Shown: positions 32,401-40,954, counted from the stretch's first letter. The stretch is 64,000 nucleotides of DNA from an uncultured Bacteroidales bacterium (GCA_934699095.1 CAKUVI010000004.1:186001-250000), one strand, 5' to 3'. The notes: a model not told the origin generated them from the sequence alone. Numbers and translations are program-made.

Positions 32401-35022
32401 TTTACTGTTAACGCAGCTGACGCAAAAAAGACTCCAATTACAGAGGATAAAAATCAGTACACAGTGCAACTTCGTGCAGAATATGTCATGGCTGAAGAAC
32501 CAACACCAACACACATAACATGGTTTAGAAATGATGGTACTACCGGAGATGCAGCTGTACATCAGGACTATTCAAACATATCTATCAACGATGCAGTTGA
32601 AATACCTGCAGCACCAGTGCGTCAAGGTTACGAATTTTTAGGTTGGTATAAATACCGCGTAGTTGAAAATGCTGACGTTCCTACAAACTTACCTGAAGAT
32701 GCAACAAACCCTGACACTCCTAACTTCCTATTCTACAATGCAGAAGATCAAAAGTATTACAAAAATAGTACATTTACTGCTGAAAATATAGCTGAATACG
32801 TTGCCGCCGACGAGGCTAATCCTTACGACTATCTCTACGCTGTTTGGGAGCAGACTTGTGCTATCCCTGAAGTGACTGTGCAAGAAGTTGCCGTTTGTAA
32901 GGGCGAAACCGCTACTTTGCAAGCTACGGTTACCAATCCTCAAGAAGGTGTTACCTATACTTACCAATGGTACAATGCTTACCCAGTAGAACCTGTAGCA
33001 ATTACTGGCGCTACAAGTGAAACCTTAAGTTCTGATACTACTGGTTTCTACGGCGTAATCGTATCAGCCGGAGAAAACTGCGAATCCGAAATGGCTACCG
33101 CCAATGTAACCGTGAACCCGATGGCTGAGGTTACTATCGAAGGCGCTGGTGAAATATGTGCTGGCGAAGAGGCAACTTTGACTGCAACATTATCAGAAGA
33201 AGCAAACAACGTAACATATCAATGGTACATTGTCAATGCAGACCTTACAGAGACTGAGATTGATGGTGCTACCGACGCAACATACAAAACTACTCAGTTT
33301 GGAACTTACAAAGTAATTGTTACCTACAACACAGTCTGCACCGCATGGGCAACCGCTACGCTTACTCCTAACTCTGATGCGGTTCCTGAAATCGAGATTA
33401 GCAAGAAAGAACAAACTATCGTCTATGGTAATGAAATTGATGATGTGACTGTTACCTCTAATACTGAAATCACATTTGAACCGACTCCAGTTCCTGAGGG
33501 ATTTGCATTAGAAGATGGTGTATTGACATCTAATCTCCCAGAAGTTGGCACATACAATTTCTATGTAACAGCAGAAAATCCTTGTGGCAAGAAATCTGAT
33601 ACTATCAAGGTAATCGTTACTCCAAAAACTCTTACAATCACTGGTAATTTCGCAAAGCCTTACGATGGCGATTATTTCGTTGTAAATGCTACAGATCTCA
33701 CATACAATGGTCTTGTTGGTGATGACGAAATCACTGAGGGTACTGTCACTTCAGAGGATTATGTATATGGTACATACAAGTGCACTGATGGTCAATTCCT
33801 CCGCACCATGGAAGATATGGCTGCAATTCAGGCTAATTTCGGTCCTGCTGAGGTTACAAAGAACTACACACCTTCATTCAACGTAACTCTCAACATCGAC
33901 AAGAAGGCCATTACAGTAACTGCTGCAAGTGATGAGAAAGTATATGATGGCGAACCTCTTGTAAATGGTGAATATACTATTGACGAACTTGCTGAAGGTG
34001 ACGAAGCAACCGTAACAGTTGAGGGTTCAATAACATGTGTTGGCGAGGCCGATAATACTCCAGTGGTATCTGCAATTGTCCGCACAGTTGACGAAAACCG
34101 CGATGTAATGGACAGCTACGAAATCACCCTCGTTAAGGGCAAACTCGTTGTAACTCCTGTAGAAAACGCTCTTGAATGTGCTACAGAAGAGACTGTTATT
34201 GAGATGAAGGATTGCGAACTCACAAAGGTTGTGACAGTTGAGGATCTTACATCAACACCTACAGTTACAGGCATTGACGAGGCTCATTACACATTGGTTA
34301 ACAACTTGGACGAGCTCAATCCTATGTCTGAAGGCGTTTATGAAATCGTTTGGACATTGACTGATGACTGTGGCAACGCAATGGCTACATGCACACAGTC
34401 TGTGAAACTGCAGTACGGTGCTTGCGAAGGCATCAATGGCTACGAAGCTGTTCGTATCGGTTCACAATGCTGGATGAAGGAGAACCTCAAAGACGAGGTA
34501 GGCACTTACAAGGCATACAAGGAGGACGATGCAAACCTCGAGAAGTTCGGTTACTTGTACACATGGTACACAGCAATGGGTCTTGAGGAAGGCGACGACA
34601 GCACCGATCCATGGGTTGATGCACCGACAGACGCATGCGGCAACCCATACGTACAAGGTATCTGTCCTGACGGTTGGGCTGTAGGTAGCGACGCTGACTA
34701 CGCTTTGCTTGGAGCAACCGCAGGTGATGCAAGCTTCTTGAAAGATCCAAGTACCGAGTATTGGTTACCTGAGAAGGCTGGTAAGGAAGAGGGCAACCTC
34801 GGCTTCAACGCACGCGGCGGTGGTTGGTTCAACAGTGCCGTTAACGACTTCGAAGACATCTACGCAGCATTCCGTTACTGGACACCTGATATGGAGCCAG
34901 GCTCAGCATATGCAACATCTGGTTCTATCAACTACTTCTGTAACGTTCCTCAAACTGTCCTCGTTAAGAAGAGCGACATGATGAGCGTAAGATGTATCCG
35001 CAAGGTGCAACCCAACGAATAA
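29485..35022 (+). CDS. Large mosaic surface protein: InlB-type repeats, Ig-like, MBG and FISUMP domains
   Basis: A 1845-residue exported protein. The signal peptide has a long charged n-region and the core KMLALMLVFFAGMNLSAVAQ. At least four InlB/Listeria-Bacteroides repeats are visible near residues 393 (YGYVFGGWYTDEECTTQF), 731 (GYTFAGWYADPLCSNPY), 814 (GYHFIGWFTDEACTLPF) and 1045 (GYEFLGWYKYR). Two Ig-like modules start near 1123 and 1217 (TYQWYNAYP, TYQWYIVN), two MBG-type modules near 1382 and 1475 (KPYDGD, KVYDGE), and a FISUMP domain runs from about 1649 (IGSQCWMKENLKD) to the terminal MSVRCIRK. No C-terminal T9SS tail is seen. The ends of the gene are visibly GC-richer than the middle. 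Probably an adhesin or matrix protein. Confidence 0.85.
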   Translation: MCKFTTRPERGNNAQKSPMRFMGLGKMLALMLVFFAGMNLSAVAQVAQNAMPAQSVKTCSIAKGGNNISLTVKGNMPQTAKVTATQVQRTAPNGKQALGAYDITITKGNNEWQPQAGQPVMVTIADDSFVDGKVMDVYHENGPVLEYVATVSPNNGKITFPAKSFSVYIVAESEVTKRLKVNFQQADGTVVSLYVKKRDLEDDTLYKAIVYDPGVGNLPENIQFRGWTKTLNYDESTPNWTIDDVRNDIKAILNAGVTDGQEVTYYSILYRSYQISYIDEDDLVYGLHDVNARADSGEALQYTISETYEPKSTEFIFVGWNVKDGGNKIEGYTPGTVYTNGTTITITGDVEFSANAPQGHWLIFKSNGAGATYVNSQFIAANNTTQEPDAPTRYGYVFGGWYTDEECTTQFTFGGQISANTTVYAKWTEESSANYTIIVWKQNLAANGYDYATHVTLSGTPSTTITSVIENGTGDNRVALVNGTAYSFPGFHLDHFDQNVIIKPQGTAVLNVYYNRNTVTFTFMTQEGGIWGGDWSVYQTMTGLYGQTLAQNGYTWPNAYWWRDGQNGGTRTTFLEAFILSDDASSQTFYGYNGNAAKEVHFYKQNASGTDYVLDMEVEAQNGTFYISDKYSGFKAVQYRVGNGNWQNLPSEKDANGYYGSVSQYSSGNIEVRYNRINYSILYADGVYEDADGNALGEENRGELMIVENVRFGQELSSYNVGNENYFVPEFEGYTFAGWYADPLCSNPYTFSDMPDGGITVYAKWVRTQYRIYLHANAGDKTSSPTLTWNGGTDQQMSFRVDYEGQVQTPVGSRQGYHFIGWFTDEACTLPFNPDAFDLNEITVTEDYDWDVDMTDSIDIWSNFVGTPYNKDKNNNRFWITKKYNLYAKWNLALEGAEGINLVYDCGGGDPCPIDGKTYIEGVQALADAAPGTAPVAENGKQQRFAYWVVQKFNETSGKFEDSDVAVFPGAEFTVNAADAKKTPITEDKNQYTVQLRAEYVMAEEPTPTHITWFRNDGTTGDAAVHQDYSNISINDAVEIPAAPVRQGYEFLGWYKYRVVENADVPTNLPEDATNPDTPNFLFYNAEDQKYYKNSTFTAENIAEYVAADEANPYDYLYAVWEQTCAIPEVTVQEVAVCKGETATLQATVTNPQEGVTYTYQWYNAYPVEPVAITGATSETLSSDTTGFYGVIVSAGENCESEMATANVTVNPMAEVTIEGAGEICAGEEATLTATLSEEANNVTYQWYIVNADLTETEIDGATDATYKTTQFGTYKVIVTYNTVCTAWATATLTPNSDAVPEIEISKKEQTIVYGNEIDDVTVTSNTEITFEPTPVPEGFALEDGVLTSNLPEVGTYNFYVTAENPCGKKSDTIKVIVTPKTLTITGNFAKPYDGDYFVVNATDLTYNGLVGDDEITEGTVTSEDYVYGTYKCTDGQFLRTMEDMAAIQANFGPAEVTKNYTPSFNVTLNIDKKAITVTAASDEKVYDGEPLVNGEYTIDELAEGDEATVTVEGSITCVGEADNTPVVSAIVRTVDENRDVMDSYEITLVKGKLVVTPVENALECATEETVIEMKDCELTKVVTVEDLTSTPTVTGIDEAHYTLVNNLDELNPMSEGVYEIVWTLTDDCGNAMATCTQSVKLQYGACEGINGYEAVRIGSQCWMKENLKDEVGTYKAYKEDDANLEKFGYLYTWYTAMGLEEGDDSTDPWVDAPTDACGNPYVQGICPDGWAVGSDADYALLGATAGDASFLKDPSTEYWLPEKAGKEEGNLGFNARGGGWFNSAVNDFEDIYAAFRYWTPDMEPGSAYATSGSINYFCNVPQTVLVKKSDMMSVRCIRKVQPNE

Positions 35023-35031
35023 TACATAAAC

Positions 35032-35074
35032 ATACGATAATGAAAAGAGACGGAGCTAATCCGTCTCTTTTTTT
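35032..35074 (+). repeat. 43-base direct repeat, copy 1, containing a terminator
   Basis: A 43-base unit beginning ATACGATAATGAAAAGAGAC and ending in the T-tract of a terminator. It is identical to the unit at 35121-35163. Confidence 0.9.
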
Positions 35075-35075
35075 T
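35043..35075 (+). terminator. Terminator 1 after the mosaic surface protein
   Basis: AAAAGAGACGG pairs with CCGTCTCTTTT around a seven-base loop AGCTAAT, with a T-run to 35075. It lies 20 bases past the stop. Confidence 0.9.
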
Positions 35076-35092
35076 GAATGGGACCGTTGTAC

Positions 35093-35112
35093 AGACGGAC
35101 GGCCGTCCGTCT
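35093..35112. repeat. Perfect 20-base palindrome between the terminator copies
   Basis: AGACGGACGG followed by its exact reverse complement, with no loop bases. It shares the GACGG/CCGTC arms of the flanking terminators but has no T-tract. Confidence 0.85.
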
Positions 35113-35120
35113 CAACAATA

Positions 35121-35163
35121 ATACGATAATGAAAAGAGACGGAGCTAATCCGTCTCTTTTTTT
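35121..35163 (+). repeat. 43-base direct repeat, copy 2, containing a terminator
   Basis: Identical over 43 bases to 35032-35074. The internal stem-loop and T-tract at 35132-35163 form a second terminator. The identity suggests recent duplication or gene conversion. Confidence 0.9.
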
Positions 35164-35177
35164 ATATGGAGGCGAAT

Positions 35178-35206
35178 AAAAAAAGAGACTCGCCATGGCG
35201 AGTCTC
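35178..35206 (-). terminator. Palindromic terminator after ftcD
   Basis: A perfect 22-base palindrome (GAGACTCGCCA and its reverse complement, 35185-35206), with seven A on its left side that become a T-tract for minus-strand transcripts. It lies 26 bases past the ftcD stop and ends the mrp-thyA-pgk-manC-ftcD run. The GTCTCTAC end and CCATGG centre resemble REP-like palindromes of Bacteroidales. Confidence 0.8.
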
Positions 35207-35232
35207 TACATTATGACAATTTGTTAAAAATA

Positions 35233-36930
35233 CTATCCGATAACCTTTTCGGTTTTCTTCATCAAGTTTTTCTCGATGCGGTCGGCTTTCACTACGTAGT
35301 CATGAGCTTTCTCTATCATCATCGATGCGTACTCTTTGTCTTGAAGAGATGATGCATTGATTTTGACATTCAGGTATGCACCGTGGATGGCAGCACGAGC
35401 GCAGAGCACGCCGACACCGGCATCTGATACTGAATTAGGATTGCCTTTGTTAATCATAGCCTCGCAGATCTCGAACACTTTGAAGGAAGTCTCTATGGTG
35501 CGCATAGGTACTTCTGTGGCGTATTTTGTAGCATCTTGGATTGCTTGAGAGCGTGCTGCTTTCTCTTCGGGAGTGCCTTTAGGCATTCCGAAGGCATTCA
35601 TGATAACATTGAAGGCGTTTGTGTCTTCGTCAACGAGGGCCAGGAGTTGATCTTTTACAATTTGTCCCTTTTCAGCCCAGTCTGAGAAATATGCCCATTT
35701 ATCGTCCCAGCCTGGTTTGTGGGATGAAAGGTTGGCGACCATAGTGCCGAGTGCGGCGCCGAGGGCACCCATATAAGCAGAGATTGAGCCGCCTCCTGGA
35801 GCAGGGCTTTCAGATGCGGTTTCATTAGCGAAGCCCGTGCAGGTCATATCTACGAGTTTGGGAGTTGTATCCTCTTTTTCAAGGAGATATTCGATCACTT
35901 TTTCTTCAGGATTGAAAGGCTTAAGGTCATCTAATCCCATTGATTTAACGGCGATTTTGACCATTTCGCGCTCGTCAATACCAAGTGAGCGTTTTTGTTT
36001 GGCCAAATAGTATTTGCCGGCTTGTATGAGCACTTTTTTGGGAATGAGGCCGACTATTTCTGCACCTGTAACACGTATGCCGCGTTTGGCTGCTTTTGCG
36101 CAAACTTCGTCAAAGGCAACGTGAAGAGGAGTGGCGTTGATGTTAGTGATATTCATCGACACTTGTGCTATGCCGTATTCTTCGATATACCAGCCGATGG
36201 CTTTGGTGCCTTTAAGGGTGCCGGGTTGCATTACAGGGTTGCCGTTTTCGTCTTTGATGATCTTGCCTGTGATCTTGTTGCCTTCGCGTTTTGGACGGCC
36301 TTTTTCGCGAACGTCGAATGCGATGGCATTGGCTCTACGCGTTGAGGTTGTGTTAAGGTTATAGTTGACTGCGATCAAAAAGTCGCGGGCACCGACAGCG
36401 GTGGCGCCGCTCTTCGCAACACTCTCTGTGAATTTGGCTGGACCAAAGTCGGGTTTCCATTCTTTTGATGTAATTCTCTCCTTGAGGGCTTCGTATTCAC
36501 CTTGGCGACAGTTTGCCAAATTGCGGCGCTCTTCCTTGAAAGCAGCGTTTTCATAACAATAAACGGGTATGTTAAGCTCTTTTCCGACTCTTTCGGCAAG
36601 TTTGCGTGCGTATTCGACCGTCTCTTCCATAGTGATGTTTGCGATAGGCACTAACGGACAAACGTCGGTGGCGCCGAAGCGCGGATGGTCGCCGTGATGG
36701 TAGCGCATGTCGATCAGTTCTTGACACTTGGCAATGAATTTCACTGCAGTGTCAACAACTGCGTCTGGCTCACCCACAAACGTCACAACGGTGCGGTTTG
36801 TGGTTGCGCCTGGATCTACATCCAATAATGTTACTCCTTCGGATTGACGAATTACGTCAACAACTTGGTTAATAACTTCACTGTTCCTGCCTTCACTGAA
36901 ATTAGGAACACATTCGATCAATTGTTTCAT
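35233..36930 (-). CDS. ftcD: Glutamate formimidoyltransferase / formimidoyl-THF cyclodeaminase fusion
   Basis: Bifunctional enzyme of histidine breakdown and one-carbon metabolism: it moves the formimino group of formiminoglutamate to tetrahydrofolate and then releases ammonia to give methenyl-THF. The N-terminal transferase (about 1-325) starts LIECVPNFSEGRN and contains MRYHHGDHPRFGATDVCPLVP. The C-terminal cyclodeaminase (about 355-560) has the folate-binding glycine turn SPAPGGGSISAYMGALGAAL and a helical bundle. Total 565 residues, as in the vertebrate fusion. No hutH, hutU or hutI gene is adjacent. It is the last gene of a five-gene minus-strand run. Confidence 0.95.
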   Translation of the reverse strand: MKQLIECVPNFSEGRNSEVINQVVDVIRQSEGVTLLDVDPGATTNRTVVTFVGEPDAVVDTAVKFIAKCQELIDMRYHHGDHPRFGATDVCPLVPIANITMEETVEYARKLAERVGKELNIPVYCYENAAFKEERRNLANCRQGEYEALKERITSKEWKPDFGPAKFTESVAKSGATAVGARDFLIAVNYNLNTTSTRRANAIAFDVREKGRPKREGNKITGKIIKDENGNPVMQPGTLKGTKAIGWYIEEYGIAQVSMNITNINATPLHVAFDEVCAKAAKRGIRVTGAEIVGLIPKKVLIQAGKYYLAKQKRSLGIDEREMVKIAVKSMGLDDLKPFNPEEKVIEYLLEKEDTTPKLVDMTCTGFANETASESPAPGGGSISAYMGALGAALGTMVANLSSHKPGWDDKWAYFSDWAEKGQIVKDQLLALVDEDTNAFNVIMNAFGMPKGTPEEKAARSQAIQDATKYATEVPMRTIETSFKVFEICEAMINKGNPNSVSDAGVGVLCARAAIHGAYLNVKINASSLQDKEYASMMIEKAHDYVVKADRIEKNLMKKTEKVIG

Positions 36931-36963
36931 CTCTAATTATCTCTTTTTATTCTGAAAAATTCA

Positions 36964-38058
36964 TTATACAAATTCTTTTCCGAAATCCACCTGAATGTCA
37001 GTGACGTATTGGCGGATCTGTTGCTCGTCAGATTTTTTGCAAATCAGCAGCATATTGTCGTTTTCTACTACGATGTAGTCATCCAAACCTTGAATTACCA
37101 CAACTTTGTTGCGAGGCATATTTACGATACATCTACTTGAATCATAGAGTTTTATGTGGTTACCTACAACAGCGTTGAGGTCGTCGTCTTTCTTTCTGAG
37201 TTCGTAAAGAGAGCTCCATGTGCCAAGATCAGACCATCCGAAGTTCGCGGCATAAACCCACACATTTTCAGCTTCTTCCATCACGCCGTAGTCGATGGAG
37301 ATCTTACGGCAAACTTGATAGATGCGCTCAATGAATTCCTCTTCTTGCGGGGTGTTGTAAAGACCTTCACCTTGTTTGAACAGGTCGTTGATGTCGGGAA
37401 GATATTTTTCAAAAGCATCGTTAATGGTTGAAAGCGACCACATGAAGATGCCGGCATTCCAGAGGAAATCACCGCTCTCGAGGAAATTCTTGGCCATCTC
37501 GAGTTCAGGTTTTTCGGTAAAAGTTTTCACTGAGAAGACGGAAGAGTTGCCTTCGAAGATATTGTCTTCGTCGTATTGAATATAGCCATATCCGGTGTTC
37601 GGGAAGGTTGGTCTGATGCCAATGGTGAGGAGATACGGGTTTTCAGCCGTGATGGCGAGACCCTTTTCAATGATATCAATAAAGACATCTTCCTTCTCGA
37701 TATGGTGATCAGAAGGGGCAACGACGATAACTGCGTCAGGGTTTTTGGATTTGATCTTATAGTTGGCGTAGGCTATACATGGGGCAGTGTTTCGGCGGTA
37801 TGGTTCCAGAATTATCTGTTCATCGGATAGTTCAGGGAGTTGTTCCTTAGTGATTTCCTTATAGGATTTGTTAGTCACGATATAGATATTCTCTTTAGGG
37901 CATATTCTTGCAAAACGGTTGAAAGTCTTTTGGATGAGAGTCTGACCGTCGCCCAAGACATCTATAAACTGTTTAGGGGTTGTGCTGTTGCTCATAGGCC
38001 AGAAGCGTGCACCCACGCCCCCGGCCATGATTATGCAATAATAATTGGGATTTAGCAT
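36964..38058 (-). CDS. manC: Mannose-1-phosphate guanylyltransferase
   Basis: Makes GDP-mannose from mannose 1-phosphate and GTP, feeding mannose, fucose and rhamnose-type glycans. The pyrophosphorylase signature is YCIIMAGGVGARFWPMS, followed by the catalytic-lysine segment TTPKQFIDVLGDG. IVVAPSDHHI and TFTEKPELEMAKNFL with FLWNAGIFMW are further family marks. At 364 residues it is the single-domain form lacking the C-terminal isomerase cupin of bifunctional enzymes. It sits 33 bases upstream of ftcD and 15 downstream of pgk, likely on one transcript. Confidence 0.94.
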   Translation of the reverse strand: MLNPNYYCIIMAGGVGARFWPMSNSTTPKQFIDVLGDGQTLIQKTFNRFARICPKENIYIVTNKSYKEITKEQLPELSDEQIILEPYRRNTAPCIAYANYKIKSKNPDAVIVVAPSDHHIEKEDVFIDIIEKGLAITAENPYLLTIGIRPTFPNTGYGYIQYDEDNIFEGNSSVFSVKTFTEKPELEMAKNFLESGDFLWNAGIFMWSLSTINDAFEKYLPDINDLFKQGEGLYNTPQEEEFIERIYQVCRKISIDYGVMEEAENVWVYAANFGWSDLGTWSSLYELRKKDDDLNAVVGNHIKLYDSSRCIVNMPRNKVVVIQGLDDYIVVENDNMLLICKKSDEQQIRQYVTDIQVDFGKEFV

Positions 38059-38073
38059 TATGAATAATTAAGG

Positions 38074-39267
38074 TTAGTTTTCGTTCAAAGCCTTTACTCC
38101 TGGAAGTTCTTTGCCTTCGAGGTATTCGAGCATGGCGCCGCCGCCTGTGCTGATGTAGGAGATATAGTCACCGAGGTCATATTTGTTGATGGCAGCTATT
38201 GAGTCGCCGCCGCCAACGATGGAGTAGGCACCTGCAAGTGTGGCTGCAGCTACGCTGAGAGCAACAGCGCGGGTTCCCTTGCTGAAGTTCTCGAGCTCAA
38301 AAACTCCCACAGGACCGTTCCAAAGAATGGTGTTGGAGCCTTTGATGACCTGAGCTATGTTTCTGCGGCTCTTAGGACCGATATCCAAGCCCTCCCAACC
38401 GTCTGGAATGTTGTTGTCCTTAGGGATGAGGATGTTGGCATCGTTGCTGAAACGGTCGGCGCAAACACTGTCAAGACGGCAAACGAAGTTCACCCCGCAT
38501 TTGTCAACCTCCTTCAGGATGTCTTTTGCCACCTGAAGCATGTCGGGTTCGTAGAGGGAATTGCCTATCTCCAAGCCCATGGCCTTCAGGAATGTGTAGC
38601 TCAGGCCGCCGCCAACAACCAAATTGTCAACTTTGTGCAACAAGTTTTTGAGGATATTGATTTTTGTTGACACTTTTGAGCCGCCTATGATAGCGGTGAA
38701 CGGGCGCACTTGTCCGTTAAGTGTCTTTTCAAGATTCATGACTTCGTTGTACATGAGGAATCCGGCGAAGGCCTTCCCGTTGAAGAAGCGTGCGATAGTT
38801 GCCGTGGAGGCGTGTTCGCGGTGTGCGGTGCCGAATGCGTCATTTACGTAAACGTCGCCCAAACGAGCTATTGCCTTTGCAAAGTCAACGTCGCCTTTCT
38901 CCTCTTCTTTGTGGAAACGGAGGTTCTCCATGAGCACGATGTCGCCAGGCTTGAGGTTCTTGCAGATGTCTTCAGCTTCTTGTGAAAGCACATCACCGCC
39001 GAAAATGACATCCTTGCCAAGAATTTCCGACACTGTCTTAACGATATGGCGCAGTGAGAACTCGTCTTTCGCCTCACCCTTTGGTCTGCCAAGATGCGAC
39101 AACAGAATCACGGAACCGCCGTCATCAATGATCTTGCCGATGGTCTCCTTGGTGCGCACTATGCGTGTGGTGTCGGTCACGTTGAACTGTTCATCCAATG
39201 GAACATTGTAGTCAACGCGGATCAGGGCTCTTTCGCCGCTAAACTTATGTTCATTAATAGATTTCAT
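38074..39267 (-). CDS. pgk: Phosphoglycerate kinase
   Basis: Glycolytic enzyme that transfers phosphate from 1,3-bisphosphoglycerate to ADP. The N-terminal substrate-binding block is ALIRVDYNVPLDEQFNVTDTTRI, then LLSHLGRPKG and LENLRFHKEEE. The nucleotide domain has GGSKVSTKINIL, ILWNGPVGVFE and the C-terminal GGGDSIAAINKY and STGGGAMLEYLEGK. The 397 residues are standard. Its neighbours thyA and manC are metabolic but unrelated, as is common for loose Bacteroidetes operons. Confidence 0.97.
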   Translation of the reverse strand: MKSINEHKFSGERALIRVDYNVPLDEQFNVTDTTRIVRTKETIGKIIDDGGSVILLSHLGRPKGEAKDEFSLRHIVKTVSEILGKDVIFGGDVLSQEAEDICKNLKPGDIVLMENLRFHKEEEKGDVDFAKAIARLGDVYVNDAFGTAHREHASTATIARFFNGKAFAGFLMYNEVMNLEKTLNGQVRPFTAIIGGSKVSTKINILKNLLHKVDNLVVGGGLSYTFLKAMGLEIGNSLYEPDMLQVAKDILKEVDKCGVNFVCRLDSVCADRFSNDANILIPKDNNIPDGWEGLDIGPKSRRNIAQVIKGSNTILWNGPVGVFELENFSKGTRAVALSVAAATLAGAYSIVGGGDSIAAINKYDLGDYISYISTGGGAMLEYLEGKELPGVKALNEN

Positions 39268-39296
39268 AATAGGTGTTTTTTGTGAGAATAAATTTA

Positions 39297-40091
39297 TTAA
39301 ACGGCCACATCGGCTTTGATATGAGGATGTGGATTGTAATTTTCCAATTTAAAATCTTCAAATTTGAAGTCGAAGATATCTTTAACATCTGGGTTAATAA
39401 GCATTTGCGGCAGTGCCCTGGGTTCGCGGGTAAGTTGCAGCTTGGCCTGTTCAACGTGGTTGGAGTATATGTGTGCATCGCCGAAGGTGTGGATAAAGTC
39501 TTTTGCTTTGAGACCGCATACCTGAGCCACCATCATCGTCAGAAGTGCATAGGATGCAATGTTGAAAGGCACACCCAAGAAGACGTCAGCGCTGCGCTGG
39601 TAGAGCTGGCAGGACAATTCACCGTCATTGACGTAAAACTGGAATAGGGCGTGGCAAGGCGGAAGTGCCATATTGTCAACATCGGCCACATTCCAGGCAC
39701 TGACAATAAGACGCCTGGAGTTAGGGTTGCTCTTGATCTGGCTTATGAGGTTAGAAATCTGGTCGATGGTACTGTGGTCAGGAGCTTCCCAAGAGCGCCA
39801 CTGCTTGCCATAGACAGGTCCCAAATCCCCGTTCTCATCCGCCCATTCGTCCCAGATGGAAACGCCATTGTCGCGGAGATATTTGATGTTGGTGTCACCG
39901 CGAAGAAACCAGAGCAGTTCGTGGATGATCGATCTCAAGTGCAGTTTCTTGGTGGTGAGCAACGGGAAACCATCCTGAAGGTTGAAGCGCATCTGATATC
40001 CGAAAATGCTGTATGTGCCGGTGCCAGTGCGGTCGGCCTTGAAATGACCGTTGTCGAGAATCTCCTGCAACAAATCCAGATACTGTCTCAT
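39297..40091 (-). CDS. thyA: Thymidylate synthase ThyA
   Basis: Methylates dUMP to dTMP with methylene-tetrahydrofolate. The catalytic cysteine is Cys146 in LPPCHALFQFYV, and the phosphate-binding arginines are in RTGTGT near residue 21 and SRRLIVSAWN. The conserved QLYQRSADVFLGVPFNIASYALL completes the active site. The 264 residues match the E. coli enzyme. It lies 9 bases after mrp and 29 before pgk. folA, which would recycle the dihydrofolate, is not next to it. Confidence 0.97.
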   Translation of the reverse strand: MRQYLDLLQEILDNGHFKADRTGTGTYSIFGYQMRFNLQDGFPLLTTKKLHLRSIIHELLWFLRGDTNIKYLRDNGVSIWDEWADENGDLGPVYGKQWRSWEAPDHSTIDQISNLISQIKSNPNSRRLIVSAWNVADVDNMALPPCHALFQFYVNDGELSCQLYQRSADVFLGVPFNIASYALLTMMVAQVCGLKAKDFIHTFGDAHIYSNHVEQAKLQLTREPRALPQMLINPDVKDIFDFKFEDFKLENYNPHPHIKADVAV

Positions 40092-40100
40092 AGCTGTATT

Positions 40101-40928
40101 TTATTGTGCAACTTCCAAACTTTCGAGCATGTCAACAACTGCGTCAAGACTGTTGTTGTCAACTTTTTCAATTTCACCTTTGTCGCAGAGTTCAGCCATG
40201 GTTGAATCTACCGGCATTTTAGCCAAGAGCTTCAGGTTGAACTCATTAGCCACAGCTTCAGCTTTGCTCTCCCCGAAAATAGAGATGTGCTCACCGCAGT
40301 GAGGGCACTTCACATAACTGTAGTTCTCAATCATGCCAAGAATGGGGATGTTCATCATACCTGCCATGTTAACAGCCTTGCTGACTATCAATCCTACAAG
40401 ATCTTGAGGAGAAGTTATCATCAAAATGCCGTCCAAGGTGACGGTTTGGAAGATGGTTAGAGGCACGTCTCCTGTTCCCGGAGGCATGTCAATCAACAGG
40501 AAATCGATGTTTTCCCATATCACTTCGGTCCAGAATTGCTTTACCATTCCGGCTATCATAGGTCCGCGCCAGATAACAGGGGATTTTTCATCAGCTATGA
40601 GAAGGTTGCTTGAGATGACTTTAATGCCTGATTCGGTTTCTGCAGGATAGACACCTTGTTCAGATCCGCGCACCATCTCGTGGAGATTGAACATTTTTGG
40701 AATTGACGGACCTGTGATGTCAGCGTCCAAGATGCCAACACGATAACCTTTTCTGCGAAGTTCAACAGCTAAAAGGGCGGTAACGGAGCTCTTTCCAACG
40801 CCACCTTTGCCGCTCACTACTCCGATGACTTTCTTGATGTTACTTAAAGCGTTCGGCTTTTCGTGCATGTCACGACTGCCGCAATCCTGCTTGTTGCAGC
40901 TCTCACAATTATGATTGCATTCACTCAT
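40101..40928 (-). CDS. Mrp/ApbC-family Fe-S cluster carrier ATPase
   Basis: P-loop ATPase of the Mrp/NBP35 family, which loads or carries [4Fe-4S] clusters. The deviant Walker A is VVSGKGGVGKSS, switch I is ILDADITGPSIPKMF, and LIDMPPGTGD is the Walker B region. The paired cysteines KCPHCG at the C-terminal side bridge a cluster between subunits. The N-terminus adds four more cysteines (Cys4, 8, 11, 16) as in NBP35-type members, while the DUF59 domain found in many bacterial Mrp proteins is missing. First gene of the run that ends with ftcD. Confidence 0.92.
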   Translation of the reverse strand: MSECNHNCESCNKQDCGSRDMHEKPNALSNIKKVIGVVSGKGGVGKSSVTALLAVELRRKGYRVGILDADITGPSIPKMFNLHEMVRGSEQGVYPAETESGIKVISSNLLIADEKSPVIWRGPMIAGMVKQFWTEVIWENIDFLLIDMPPGTGDVPLTIFQTVTLDGILMITSPQDLVGLIVSKAVNMAGMMNIPILGMIENYSYVKCPHCGEHISIFGESKAEAVANEFNLKLLAKMPVDSTMAELCDKGEIEKVDNNSLDAVVDMLESLEVAQ

Positions 40929-40954
40929 ATTTATATCATTAAAATAAAACAGCG

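Noticed and set aside
33900..34600. CRISPR-like or tandem DNA repeats in the mosaic protein gene
   Set aside because: The similarity is at the protein level only; the DNA copies are diverged and unevenly spaced.
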